Origin: Caccoplasma_A sp045587545
GTDB taxonomy: Bacteria > Bacteroidota > Bacteroidia > Bacteroidales > G3-4614
DNA length: 64,000 nt
NCBI GenBank assembly: GCA_045587545.1
Contig: JAZNCN010000016.1
Coordinates: 11,234 to 75,233 of the forward strand
Reading direction: 5' to 3'
How positions within the stretch are numbered: the stretch's first letter is position 1; every line of letters starts with the position of its first letter. Below the pieces are notes generated by a model. That model worked only from the letters and a program-made list of their open reading frames with translations. It searched no databases and was not told where the DNA came from. Below, piece by piece: positions 37,014-46,463 of the stretch. A program made the translations under genes and the position numbers.

Positions 37014-38858
37014 CTAACAACTCTTTTTCTTACTGCCAAGTAGTTTGTCGGCTAAATCTTCTCTTCCAACTTTCTTTAAAATATTTCTTATATTACTTTT
37101 ATTCTCAGGTTTATACCAAAAGAAGAACTCTCTTTGTGCAAGTTTCTCTTCTTTGTTGCGAGCACAATAGACCTTCTCTCCTGTATAAGGATTAATACCT
37201 GTATAAAATATCTCGGTTGATAGAGTCATTGGGGTAGGAGTAAAATCTTGAACCTGTTCTAATTTGAAATCAAGATTTTTGGTAATAACGGCAAGTTCTG
37301 CCATGTCAACAAGTTCGCAACCCGGGTGGCTCGAAATAAAATAAGGGATAATCTGTTGATTTAGTCCGTTATTGGCATTTATCTTCTCAAATACTTTACG
37401 AAAATCTTTAAACATCGAGAATGATGGTTTTCGCATAAGATTGAGTACTTTGTCTGATGTATGTTCAGGAGCAACTTTCAATCTTCCGGAAACATGTTTG
37501 CATATAACCTCTTCTGTATATTTTTTTGCAGCACTATTCAAATTTTCATCATCATAACGGTGCATAAGCATATCGTATCTTATACCACTACCTATAAAAC
37601 TTTTTTTAATACCTTTTATAGTATCAATTTTACGATATAAATCAATTAATGCAGAATGGTCACATTTTAAATTCTTACATACAACAGGGTGCAGGCACGA
37701 TGGGCGTTTACACTTTTTACAAACATCTTTGTTTTTACCGCCCATTTTATACATATTAGCCGAAGGTCCGCCTAAATCTGACAGGTAACCTTTAAAGTCG
37801 GGCATTAATGTAAGTTGCTTAACTTCTTCTAAAATTGAACGTTCAGAGCGAGAAGTTATATGTTTGCCTTGATGAGCTGCAATAGCGCAAAATGCACAAC
37901 CGCCAAAACAGCCTCTATGCAGATTTACAGAAAATTTGATCATCTCGTAAGCCGATAAACTTTTGCCTGCATATTTTGGGTGGGGTAGGCGAGTATATGG
38001 TAAATCGTACGAAGCATCTGCCTCTGTTTCGCTCATAGGTTCAAAAGGTGGATTTACTTTAACGGCACAATTACCATAAGATTGCCATAAAGTAATATCT
38101 GTTGTGTGATTACTCTCTTCATCAATGATTTTAAAATTCTCAGCCTCTTTACGTTTATCTTTTGAACACACCTCATATGAGTGTAAAGTTATGTTCTTTT
38201 CATCGTTTTTACACTCATTGGCTTTGGTAATTACGGCAGTTTGAGGAATGTTGGTAAGCTCATTAACATTTTTACCTTCGGCTAACTCTTTTGCAATAGC
38301 TTTAATAGGTTTTTCCCCCATTCCATATACCAAAATATCAGCACCGCTATCAAGCAGAATACTCTTTTTAAATGAGTCTTGCCAATAGTCGTAGTGTGCG
38401 AGTCGGCGCATTGAAGCCTCAATGCCTCCAACCACAACAGGAGTATCAGGGAATAGTTGTTTAACTATTTTTGTATATACAATTGTGGGATAATCAGGAC
38501 GCATACCTGCCTTTCCGCCGGGAGTGTAAGCATCGTCACTTCTAAGACGTTTATTGGCTGTGTAATGATTAACCATAGAGTCCATGGCACCTGCCGAAAT
38601 GCCAAAGAACAGACGAGGTTTGCCAAGCTTCTTAAAATCTCTTAAGTCATCTCTCCAATTAGGTTGAGGAACAATAGCAACACGTAAACCTTCTGCTTCA
38701 AGAGTTCTGCCAATAACAGCGGCTCCAAATGAAGGGTGATCAACATAAGCATCACCACTGAATATTATAACATCAACATAGTCCCACCCACGAATTTCCA
38801 ACTCTTTCTTTGTGGTTGGTAACCATAATTTTAAATCGGGTTTATTATTTTGTGCCAT
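37014..38858 (-). CDS. ygiQ: YgiQ-family radical SAM protein
   Basis: A 614-residue radical SAM protein with an N-terminal B12-binding-like region (SGDAYVDHPSFGAAVIGR) and the iron-sulfur motif C317xxxC321xxC324 (HRGCFGGCAFCAIAAHQGK). The C-terminal part carries QDFTPTPMTLSTEIFYTGINP, the conserved YgiQ signature. The reaction is not known. The start ATG overlaps the uvrB stop by one base, which implies translational coupling. It ends with a basic tail (LLGSKKKSC). Confidence 0.9.
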   Translation of the reverse strand: MAQNNKPDLKLWLPTTKKELEIRGWDYVDVIIFSGDAYVDHPSFGAAVIGRTLEAEGLRVAIVPQPNWRDDLRDFKKLGKPRLFFGISAGAMDSMVNHYTANKRLRSDDAYTPGGKAGMRPDYPTIVYTKIVKQLFPDTPVVVGGIEASMRRLAHYDYWQDSFKKSILLDSGADILVYGMGEKPIKAIAKELAEGKNVNELTNIPQTAVITKANECKNDEKNITLHSYEVCSKDKRKEAENFKIIDEESNHTTDITLWQSYGNCAVKVNPPFEPMSETEADASYDLPYTRLPHPKYAGKSLSAYEMIKFSVNLHRGCFGGCAFCAIAAHQGKHITSRSERSILEEVKQLTLMPDFKGYLSDLGGPSANMYKMGGKNKDVCKKCKRPSCLHPVVCKNLKCDHSALIDLYRKIDTIKGIKKSFIGSGIRYDMLMHRYDDENLNSAAKKYTEEVICKHVSGRLKVAPEHTSDKVLNLMRKPSFSMFKDFRKVFEKINANNGLNQQIIPYFISSHPGCELVDMAELAVITKNLDFKLEQVQDFTPTPMTLSTEIFYTGINPYTGEKVYCARNKEEKLAQREFFFWYKPENKSNIRNILKKVGREDLADKLLGSKKKSC

Positions 38859-40894
38859 TACTCTTTATCTTCAAATTTTTCTTTATATAACTCTTCTAAC
38901 TTAAGTAGCTCGTCACGTAAACGAGCAGCCTCAATAAATTCAAGCTCTTTAGCAGCCTTACCCATTGCGGTTCGGCACCTTTCAATTGAAGCAACAAGCG
39001 ACTCTTTGTCCATATAAGCGACAACAGGGTCTGCTGCGATATTTACAGAGGTTTCGTCGTTATAGTAACTAATTGCTTGAGATTTTAATTTTGATGAATT
39101 GTTACTTACTAATACTGAATTTTGAGCTTTTTTAATTGCTTGAGGAGTTATACCATGCTCGTTGTTATATTTAATCTGTTTCTCTCTGCGACGATTGGTT
39201 TCATCAATGGTTTTTTGCATGCTTTTGGTAATCTTGTCGGCATACATTATAACAGTACCGTTAAGATTACGAGCAACACGTCCGGCCGTTTGAGTTAGGG
39301 AGCGTTCGTTACGTAAAAATCCCTCTTTATCTGCATCTAAAATAACCATAAGAGAAACCTCCGGTAGGTCTAATCCCTCCCTTAAAAGGTTTACACCAAT
39401 TAATACATCATAAGCTCCTTTTCTTAATCCTTCCAAAATTTCAACACGTTCAAAGGTCTCTATATCAGAGTGTATATAATTGCTTCTAATTCCCAATCGC
39501 AACAAATAAGAGTTTAGTTCTTCTGCCATTCTTTTAGTTAAGGTAGTAACCATAACTCTTTCGTTACGTTCAATTCTGAGTTGAATTTCCTCTAAAAGGT
39601 CGTCAATCTGATTCAAACTCGGACGAACCTCAATGATAGGATCTAATAATCCGGTTGGACGTATAATCTGTTCAACCACAACACCTTCTGATTTTTCCAA
39701 TTCATAATCGGCAGGGGTTGCACTAACGTATATTGTTTGTGGCGTAAGAGCCTCAAACTCTGCAAACTTCAAAGGCCTGTTATCAATGGCTGCAGGCAAT
39801 CTGAAACCATACTCAACCAAATTGAGTTTGCGCGAGTGGTCGCCACCATACATGCCTCTGATTTGAGGTACAGTAACGTGGCTCTCATCAATTATTAATA
39901 AGAAATCTTTCGGGAAATAATCAAGCAGACAGAATGGTCGAGACCCCTCCTCTCTGCCATCAAAATATCTTGAATAGTTTTCAATCCCCGAGCAATAACC
40001 AATCTCTTTAATCATCTCCATATCATACGACACACGTTCGTATATTCTCTTTGCCTCTAAATCCTTACCAACCGAGTTAAAGAAAACAACCTGTTTGCTT
40101 AAATCTATATCAATTTGAGCAAGAGCCTGATTTATACGTTCTTTTGAAGTTACAAAGAGATTTGCAGGATATATATTAAAAGAATTGAAGTTTCCGGTTA
40201 CTCTTCCTGTTTCGGGTTCTATTGTTTCAATGCTATCAATCTCTTCTCCCCAAAATATAACTCGCAAAATTATATTGTCATATGCCAAGTAAATATCAAC
40301 GGTATCGCCTTTAACTCTAAAAGTCCCTCTGACAACCTCAGTCTCGTTTCTTGAGTATAGCGCATCAACCAACATTCTCAAAAAGTTGTTACGTTCCAAT
40401 TGGTCGCCACAACTTATATGGAGCAAATTGCTGTTAAAATCTTGTGGATTACCAATGCCATATAGGCATGATACAGATGAAACAACAACAACATCTCTTC
40501 TCCCTGATAGTAGGGCAGAAGTTGTTGAAAGTCGTAGGCGGTCAATCTCCTCATTTATTGCAAGGTCTTTCTCAATATATAAATCAGAACTTGGGATATA
40601 TGCTTCAGGTTGATAATAATCGTAGTATGATACAAAGTACTCTACTGCATTGTCAGGGAAGAATCCTTTAAACTCATTATAAAGTTGAGCAGCAAGAGTT
40701 TTATTATGACTTAAAATCAGAGTGGGTTTATTAACCTCCTTGATGACATTGGCCATTGTAAAGGTTTTGCCTGACCCTGTTACACCCAACAAGGTTTGAG
40801 CAGGTAATCCCTGTTCAATACCCTCAACAAGCTCTTTAATAGCCTCAGGTTGGTCTCCCGTAGGTTTAAATTCCGATTTTAGAATAAAGTCCAT
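38858..40894 (-). CDS. uvrB: Excinuclease ABC subunit B
   Basis: About 678 residues, the damage-verifying helicase of nucleotide excision repair. Visible are the Walker A GVTGSGKT, the beta-hairpin YYDYYQPEAYIP, DESHVTVPQIRGMYGG, the helicase motifs LREGLDLPEVSL and QTAGRVARN, and a C-terminal UVR domain (ELEFIEAARLRDELLKLE) that contacts UvrC. Start chosen at MDFILKSEF. The upstream alternative at 40906 overlaps the expected transcription start from the -7 box at 40911-40918. It is coupled to ygiQ by a one-base overlap. Confidence 0.97.
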   Translation of the reverse strand: MDFILKSEFKPTGDQPEAIKELVEGIEQGLPAQTLLGVTGSGKTFTMANVIKEVNKPTLILSHNKTLAAQLYNEFKGFFPDNAVEYFVSYYDYYQPEAYIPSSDLYIEKDLAINEEIDRLRLSTTSALLSGRRDVVVVSSVSCLYGIGNPQDFNSNLLHISCGDQLERNNFLRMLVDALYSRNETEVVRGTFRVKGDTVDIYLAYDNIILRVIFWGEEIDSIETIEPETGRVTGNFNSFNIYPANLFVTSKERINQALAQIDIDLSKQVVFFNSVGKDLEAKRIYERVSYDMEMIKEIGYCSGIENYSRYFDGREEGSRPFCLLDYFPKDFLLIIDESHVTVPQIRGMYGGDHSRKLNLVEYGFRLPAAIDNRPLKFAEFEALTPQTIYVSATPADYELEKSEGVVVEQIIRPTGLLDPIIEVRPSLNQIDDLLEEIQLRIERNERVMVTTLTKRMAEELNSYLLRLGIRSNYIHSDIETFERVEILEGLRKGAYDVLIGVNLLREGLDLPEVSLMVILDADKEGFLRNERSLTQTAGRVARNLNGTVIMYADKITKSMQKTIDETNRRREKQIKYNNEHGITPQAIKKAQNSVLVSNNSSKLKSQAISYYNDETSVNIAADPVVAYMDKESLVASIERCRTAMGKAAKELEFIEAARLRDELLKLEELYKEKFEDKE

Positions 40895-40910
40895 GCAAAA
40901 AAACAATTTA

Positions 40911-40918
40911 CAAATATA
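40911..40918 (-). promoter_or_regulatory. -7 box of uvrB-ygiQ
   Basis: The minus strand reads TATATTTG, a TAnnTTTG match 17 bp before the uvrB ATG at 40894, giving a very short leader. No SOS-type box was identified. Confidence 0.55.
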
Positions 40919-40997
40919 GCAAAACCTTAATAAAATAACGTTGTTTAAATATGAGAAGTTAAATCAGAGATAAAAATAAACAAAAACACATTTGGCA

Positions 40998-41028
40998 TTT
41001 GTAGTTAGGCTATTTTTTTGTAAATTTG
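40998..41028 (+). promoter_or_regulatory. Promoter of bamD-omega operon
   Basis: TTTG at 40998-41001 and TAAATTTG at 41021-41028 with 19-bp spacing are a full match to the Bacteroidota promoter. The ATG at 41038 is only 10 bp past the -7 box, so the mRNA is nearly leaderless. Confidence 0.7.
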
Positions 41029-41037
41029 CAACGAATT

Positions 41038-41847
41038 ATGTCTAAGATAGTAAAAATATTGTTTTTTGTAGTTGCATTAATATGTGCAACATCTTGTAAC
41101 GAGTATAACAAACTATTAAAAAGTACCGATTACGAGTTGCGCTTTGAGTATGCAAAGGCCTATTTTGAACAAGGCAAATACTCTCGCACATATAATCTAC
41201 TAAAAGATGTGATAACTCTTTATAAAGGAACTGATAAGGCAGAGGAGTCATTATATTTATTGGCACGTAGTGCATTTATGCAAAAAGATTATCAATCATC
41301 AGGTGCTTATTTCGAGGCCTATTATAAAAATTATCCCAGAGGAGAATATGCAGAGTTATCAAGATATTATGCAGGAATAGGATATTCAAAATCATCTCCT
41401 GAACCTAAGCTTGACCAAACAGATACATATAAAGCTATTGAAGAACTGCAAAACTTTGTTGACTATTACCCTAATAGTGACAAAACCGAAGAGGTAAGGG
41501 CTTTAATATTTACATTGCAAGAGAAATTAGCAGAAAAGGAGTTACTTTCGGTTAAGTTGTATTATAATTTGGGTAATTACAGAGGAAATAACTATCAAGC
41601 TGCCATAATTACTGCAAACAATGCTCTAATGGATTATCCATTTACAGAATATAAGGAGGATTTTGCAATATTAATTTTACGCTCTCGTTATCAAGAGGCA
41701 TTGCAAAGTGTTGAGGAGAAAAAACTTGAACGTTTTAGGGGAGTAATAGATGAGTATTATAATTATATGAATGAATTCCCTGAAGGAGCATATAAAAAAG
41801 AGGCAGAAAAAATATTAAAAACAGCACAAAAATACGTAAACGATTAA
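41038..41847 (+). CDS. bamD: Outer-membrane assembly lipoprotein BamD
   Basis: About 269 residues with a lipoprotein signal (VVALICATSC, then NEYNKLLKS). The mature protein is built of TPR repeats (YAKAYFEQGKYSRTYNLL, EESLYLLARSAFMQKDYQSS) in the BamD/ComL arrangement, including the YPNSDKTEEVRAL segment. It is part of the BAM complex that inserts outer-membrane beta-barrels. An in-frame TTG lies 12 bp upstream but falls inside the -7 box, so the ATG at 41038 is used. The omega-subunit gene follows after 11 bp. Confidence 0.9.
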   Translation: MSKIVKILFFVVALICATSCNEYNKLLKSTDYELRFEYAKAYFEQGKYSRTYNLLKDVITLYKGTDKAEESLYLLARSAFMQKDYQSSGAYFEAYYKNYPRGEYAELSRYYAGIGYSKSSPEPKLDQTDTYKAIEELQNFVDYYPNSDKTEEVRALIFTLQEKLAEKELLSVKLYYNLGNYRGNNYQAAIITANNALMDYPFTEYKEDFAILILRSRYQEALQSVEEKKLERFRGVIDEYYNYMNEFPEGAYKKEAEKILKTAQKYVND

Positions 41848-41858
41848 TAAAAAAAGAT

Positions 41859-42209
41859 ATGGATTACAAGAAAGCAAATGTACCAACAACAACAGTTACA
41901 AGAGATGTTATGGATTTATGTAAAGATACAGAGAACATCTATGAAACTGTTACTATTATTTCAAAAAGAGCAAATCAAATTGCCGCAGAGATGAAAACTG
42001 ATCTTGAGAAAAAATTACAAGATTACGCATCATCATCGTCAGACAATTCACTTGAAGAGGTTTTTGAAAACAGAGAGCAAATTGAAATCTCAAAATATTA
42101 TGAGCGTTTACCTAAACCTTCACTTATAGCAACAGAAGAGTATAAAAAGGGAGAGGTATATTTTCGTAATGCAGATGAGGAGATGAATTTGAGAAAAGAG
42201 GATAAATAA
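41859..42209 (+). CDS. rpoZ: RNA polymerase omega subunit (Bacteroidota type)
   Basis: A 116-residue protein of the Rpb6/omega family. The core TTTVTRDVMDLCKDTENIYE then TVTIISKRANQIAAEMKTDL matches the omega fold, followed by a Bacteroidota-specific C-terminal extension. Omega helps assemble and stabilise RNA polymerase. In Bacteroides this gene sits directly after bamD, and the same order here supports the call. Confidence 0.82.
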   Translation: MDYKKANVPTTTVTRDVMDLCKDTENIYETVTIISKRANQIAAEMKTDLEKKLQDYASSSSDNSLEEVFENREQIEISKYYERLPKPSLIATEEYKKGEVYFRNADEEMNLRKEDK

Positions 42210-42246
42210 AAACTCTTCACAAGCAAAATTTATAACTTATAATAAT

Positions 42247-42278
42247 TGGAGTTGAATAAAATTTTTTACTCAACTCCA
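42247..42278 (+). terminator. Hairpin between omega gene and valS
   Basis: TGGAGTTGA (42247-42255) pairs perfectly with TCAACTCCA (42270-42278), and a T-run follows shortly after (ttactttttа-like stretch). It is probably the terminator of the bamD operon, and would also lie in the 5' region of valS. Confidence 0.5.
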
Positions 42279-42301
42279 TATTACTTTTTATAAATATAAC
42301 T

Positions 42302-45046
42302 ATGGAAATAGCATCAAAATACGATCCGTCAGAGGTAGAGAAGAAGTGGTATGGGTATTGGCTTGATAAAGGATTTTTTAAATCAAAGCCCGATGGCAGA
42401 GAACCATATACAGTAGTAATACCACCCCCAAATGTAACAGGTGTGTTGCATATGGGACACATGCTTAATAATACAATACAAGATATTCTGGTTCGTCGTG
42501 CGCGAATGGAAGGCAAAAATGCATGTTGGGTTCCCGGAACTGACCACGCATCAATAGCCACTGAGGCAAAGGTTGTAAAAAAATTAGCTGAGCAAGGTAT
42601 AAAAAAGAGCGACCTTACTCGCGAAGAGTTTTTAAAACATGCTTGGGAGTGGACTGATGAACATGGAGGCATAATTTTAAAGCAGTTGCGTAAACTCGGA
42701 GCAAGTTGCGATTGGGATCGTACAGCCTTCACAATGGATGATAAACGTAGTGAAAGCGTTATAAAAGTTTTTGTTGATTTATATAACAAAGGGCTTATAT
42801 ATCGTGGGCTCAGAATGGTAAACTGGGATCCTAAAGCGCAAACTGCGTTGAGTAATGAGGAGGTTATATATAAAGACGAAAAAAGCAAACTTTACTATCT
42901 TCGCTATTACGTTGAAGAACCTGCAGGTTCAACTGATGGGGAGGAGAGCGGAGCTGTAACATTAAAACCAACAGATGCTTTTGATGCAACAGTTAAACAT
43001 CAAATATTGCATCGCGACGAGAATGGTCGTCGCTATGCTGTAGTGGCAACAACACGCCCCGAAACTATAATGGGTGATACAGCAATGTGTATCAATCCCA
43101 AAGACCCAAAAAATTCATGGTTGAAAGGCAAAAAAGTTATAGTTCCATTAGTAAACAGAGTAATTCCCGTAATAGAGGACCGTTACGTTGAAATAGAATT
43201 TGGAACAGGTTGTTTGAAAGTAACACCGGCACACGATACCAACGACTATATGTTGGGTAAAACGCACAATCTTGAAACTATAGATATTTTCAATGCCGAT
43301 GCCACATTAAGCGAAGAGGCGGGGTTGTATGTAGGAATGGATCGTATGGAGGTTCGTAAACAGATAGCCATTGATTTGAATAATGCAGGATTACTTGAAA
43401 AAGTTGAGGATTACGATAATAAAGTTGGTTACTCTGAACGTAATGCTGATACTGCTGTAGAACCACGCCTTTGTATGCAATGGTTCTTGAAGATGAAACA
43501 TTTTGCAGATATAGCACTTCCTCCTGTTATGAACGATGAGTTAAAGTTCTATCCTGCAAAATATAAAACAACATACCAAAATTGGTTGGAGAATATCCAA
43601 GATTGGTGTATCAGTCGTCAATTATGGTGGGGACACCGTATCCCTGCATATTTCTTGCCTACAGAAGAGGGAGCAGATGAAAAATATGTTGTGGCTGAAA
43701 ATATTGAAAAAGCTCTTGAATTGGCAAAAGCAGTACCGGGATATGAGAATATAACAGAAGCAGAACTTCGTCACGATGACGATGCCCTTGATACTTGGTT
43801 TTCATCATGGTTATGGCCTATATCGTTATTTGATGGAATTAATAACCCTAATAATGAGGAGATAAACTACTACTATCCAACAAGCGATCTTGTAACCGGT
43901 CCTGACATTATCTTTTTCTGGGTAGCACGTATGATTATGGCAGGATATGAGTATAAAGGTAATATGCCATTTAAAAATGTATATTTCACAGGAATTGTTC
44001 GCGATAAGATAGGACGTAAAATGTCAAAATCGCTTGGAAACTCACCTGATCCACTTGATTTGATTGATAAGTATGGGGCAGACGGAGTTCGTATGGGTAT
44101 GATGCTTTCAGCACCTGCCGGAAACGATATTTTGTTTGACGATGCTTTGTGCGAGCAAGGGCGTAATTTCAATAACAAAATATGGAATGCATTCCGTCTT
44201 GTAAATGGTTGGGCAGTTGATAATAATATAGAGCAACCAGAAAGTGCAAAAATAGCAGTAGAATGGTTTGATTCTGTATTAAAAATGGTAAATGCTGAAG
44301 TAGCCGATTTATTCTCAAAATATCGTTTATCAGAGGCTCTTATGGCTGTGTATAAACTATTCTGGGACGAATTCTCGGCATGGTATCTTGAGATGGTAAA
44401 ACCATCATATGGCTCGCCAATTGATGCAAAAACTTATGCAAAAACATTAGAATATTTTGATACTCTATTACGTTTGTTACACCCATTTATGCCATTCATT
44501 ACAGAGGAGTTATGGCAACACCTTACAGAACGTAAAGATGGAGAATCTATAATGGTAGCACAACTACCTGCATTGTCTGATTACAATAAAGATATGGTTG
44601 CAAATGTTGAAGCTGCTAAAAATATTATAGCAGGAGTAAGAACAATACGTTTGCAAAAGAGTATCCCTAATAAAAATCAGTTGGCATTGCAAATTTTAGG
44701 ACAACACAATTCGGCAGCTGATGCTATAATTGTAAAATTGGCAAACCTTTCATCAATAGAGAGTGTTACTCAGAAAGCAGCAACAGCTTTAACCTTTATG
44801 GTAGGGACAACAGAATATGCTGTTCCAATGGAAGGAAACATTGATGTTGAAGCGGAACTTAAGAAACTTGAAGAAGATTTAAAATATCAACAAGGGTTCT
44901 TACGTACAGTTATGGGAAAACTTTCAAACGAGCGTTTTGTTGCCAATGCACCAGCTAAAGTTGTTGAGTTGGAGCGTAAGAAGCAAAGCGATGCAGAAAG
45001 TAAGATAAAATCAATTGAAGAGCGAATAAAAGCCCTTAAAGGATAG
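42302..45046 (+). CDS. valS: Valyl-tRNA synthetase
   Basis: A 914-residue class I aminoacyl-tRNA synthetase that charges tRNA-Val. HIGH motif is HMGH (50-53) within PPPNVTGVLHMGHML. The editing domain is present (TTRPETIMGDTA, TPAHDTNDY). The KMSKS motif is at 573-577. The C-terminal anticodon-binding region is followed by a coiled-coil arm (VDVEAELKKLEED-type). Length is typical. The AGCS symporter gene follows after 12 bp. Confidence 0.97.
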   Translation: MEIASKYDPSEVEKKWYGYWLDKGFFKSKPDGREPYTVVIPPPNVTGVLHMGHMLNNTIQDILVRRARMEGKNACWVPGTDHASIATEAKVVKKLAEQGIKKSDLTREEFLKHAWEWTDEHGGIILKQLRKLGASCDWDRTAFTMDDKRSESVIKVFVDLYNKGLIYRGLRMVNWDPKAQTALSNEEVIYKDEKSKLYYLRYYVEEPAGSTDGEESGAVTLKPTDAFDATVKHQILHRDENGRRYAVVATTRPETIMGDTAMCINPKDPKNSWLKGKKVIVPLVNRVIPVIEDRYVEIEFGTGCLKVTPAHDTNDYMLGKTHNLETIDIFNADATLSEEAGLYVGMDRMEVRKQIAIDLNNAGLLEKVEDYDNKVGYSERNADTAVEPRLCMQWFLKMKHFADIALPPVMNDELKFYPAKYKTTYQNWLENIQDWCISRQLWWGHRIPAYFLPTEEGADEKYVVAENIEKALELAKAVPGYENITEAELRHDDDALDTWFSSWLWPISLFDGINNPNNEEINYYYPTSDLVTGPDIIFFWVARMIMAGYEYKGNMPFKNVYFTGIVRDKIGRKMSKSLGNSPDPLDLIDKYGADGVRMGMMLSAPAGNDILFDDALCEQGRNFNNKIWNAFRLVNGWAVDNNIEQPESAKIAVEWFDSVLKMVNAEVADLFSKYRLSEALMAVYKLFWDEFSAWYLEMVKPSYGSPIDAKTYAKTLEYFDTLLRLLHPFMPFITEELWQHLTERKDGESIMVAQLPALSDYNKDMVANVEAAKNIIAGVRTIRLQKSIPNKNQLALQILGQHNSAADAIIVKLANLSSIESVTQKAATALTFMVGTTEYAVPMEGNIDVEAELKKLEEDLKYQQGFLRTVMGKLSNERFVANAPAKVVELERKKQSDAESKIKSIEERIKALKG

Positions 45047-45058
45047 TGTTGCTTTGAT

Positions 45059-46447
45059 ATGGATATATTTAGTGCAATAAACGATTTTTTGTGGAATTAT
45101 ATAATGGTAGTGGTTATGGTGGTATTGGCCTTATGGTTTACCATCAGAACCAAGGTCATGCAGATAACAATGCTTCCCGAGATGTTCCGAACACTTAGAG
45201 GAACAACGCAAAAAAGCGAAGGTGGCAGAACCATATCATCATTTGAAGCCTTTCTTATATCACTTGCAAGTAGGGTAGGAGTAGGTAACCTTGCTGGAGT
45301 GGCATTGGCCATTACCATAGGAGGTCCAGGAGCCATATTCTGGATGTGGATTATGGCAATACTTAATGCTGCCACATCATTTGTTGAGTCAACTCTTGCT
45401 CAATTATATAAGTCAAAAGACGGAAACTATTTTATAGGAGGTCCTGCATATTATATAAGTAAAGGATTAAAGAGCAGAGCATGGGCTATAGTGGTAGCAA
45501 TATTGTCGGTACTGACATTTAGTCTTATAATCTGCTCGGTACAATCAAATACCATAGCAATATCAAGCGAAGAGGCATTTGGCATTCCTTCAATATGGAC
45601 AGCCATAACAATAGGATTTTTAATGTCGCTTACAATATTCGGAGGAATTGGTCGTGTAGCCAAAGTAAGTAGTATGTTAGTCCCTATAATGGCATTTGCA
45701 TATATTTTTGTTGTGTTGTGTATAGTAATAGCTAATATACAATATCTGCCTGCAGTATTTAAGATGATAATTGAAAATGCCTTTGGTATAAATCAGGTAG
45801 TGGGAGGAGGAGTAGGAGTAGCCATTATGATGGGAATAAAACGCGGATTGTTTAGTAATGAGGCAGGTATGGGCTCTGCACCAAATGCGGCGGCAACAGC
45901 CGATGTTAAACACCCCGTAAACCAAGGATTTGTTCAAGCGATGGGCGTATTTGTTGATACACTGCTTATATGTTCATGTACTGCATTTATTATATTTCTT
46001 GGAGGAGCAGGAGCATCAGAAGAACTTACAGGAATAGCTCTTACACAATATGCATTGAGTACTCACGCAGGAGCATGGGCATACCATTTCATTGCAATAA
46101 TAATTTTCTTCTTCGGTTTTAGTACGTGTATAAGTAATTCCTATTACGGGGAGGCAAATATCAGATTTATAAAAGATGATAAAAGGTATGTAACAATCTT
46201 CCGAATATTAATGATATTAATAGTTATGCTTGGAGCAGTAATGCCTCTTGATGTGGTGTGGGCAATGGCAGACTTCTTGATGGTATTCATTGTGCTGATA
46301 AACCTTATCGCAATAACAAAACTCGGAGGCTATACCTATTTGCTCTTAGATGATTATAAAGCGCAACGTAAGAGAGGAATAAAAACTCCAATCTTTACTA
46401 AAAAGGCAATAAAAGAACTTGACACTCCTGATATTGAGTGTTGGTAA
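45059..46447 (+). CDS. Alanine/glycine:cation symporter (AGCS family)
   Basis: A 462-residue inner-membrane protein with about ten hydrophobic helices. It has the AGCS-typical ISSFEAFLISLASRVGVGNL near residue 60, SAPNAAATADVKHPVNQG and GLFSNEAGMGSAPN. It probably carries a small amino acid with Na+ or H+. It is downstream of valS and followed closely by an M23 peptidase gene, so alanine uptake and wall turnover may be transcribed together, but no functional link is proven. Confidence 0.92.
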   Translation: MDIFSAINDFLWNYIMVVVMVVLALWFTIRTKVMQITMLPEMFRTLRGTTQKSEGGRTISSFEAFLISLASRVGVGNLAGVALAITIGGPGAIFWMWIMAILNAATSFVESTLAQLYKSKDGNYFIGGPAYYISKGLKSRAWAIVVAILSVLTFSLIICSVQSNTIAISSEEAFGIPSIWTAITIGFLMSLTIFGGIGRVAKVSSMLVPIMAFAYIFVVLCIVIANIQYLPAVFKMIIENAFGINQVVGGGVGVAIMMGIKRGLFSNEAGMGSAPNAAATADVKHPVNQGFVQAMGVFVDTLLICSCTAFIIFLGGAGASEELTGIALTQYALSTHAGAWAYHFIAIIIFFFGFSTCISNSYYGEANIRFIKDDKRYVTIFRILMILIVMLGAVMPLDVVWAMADFLMVFIVLINLIAITKLGGYTYLLLDDYKAQRKRGIKTPIFTKKAIKELDTPDIECW

Positions 46448-46463
46448 AACAATACAGAACATT

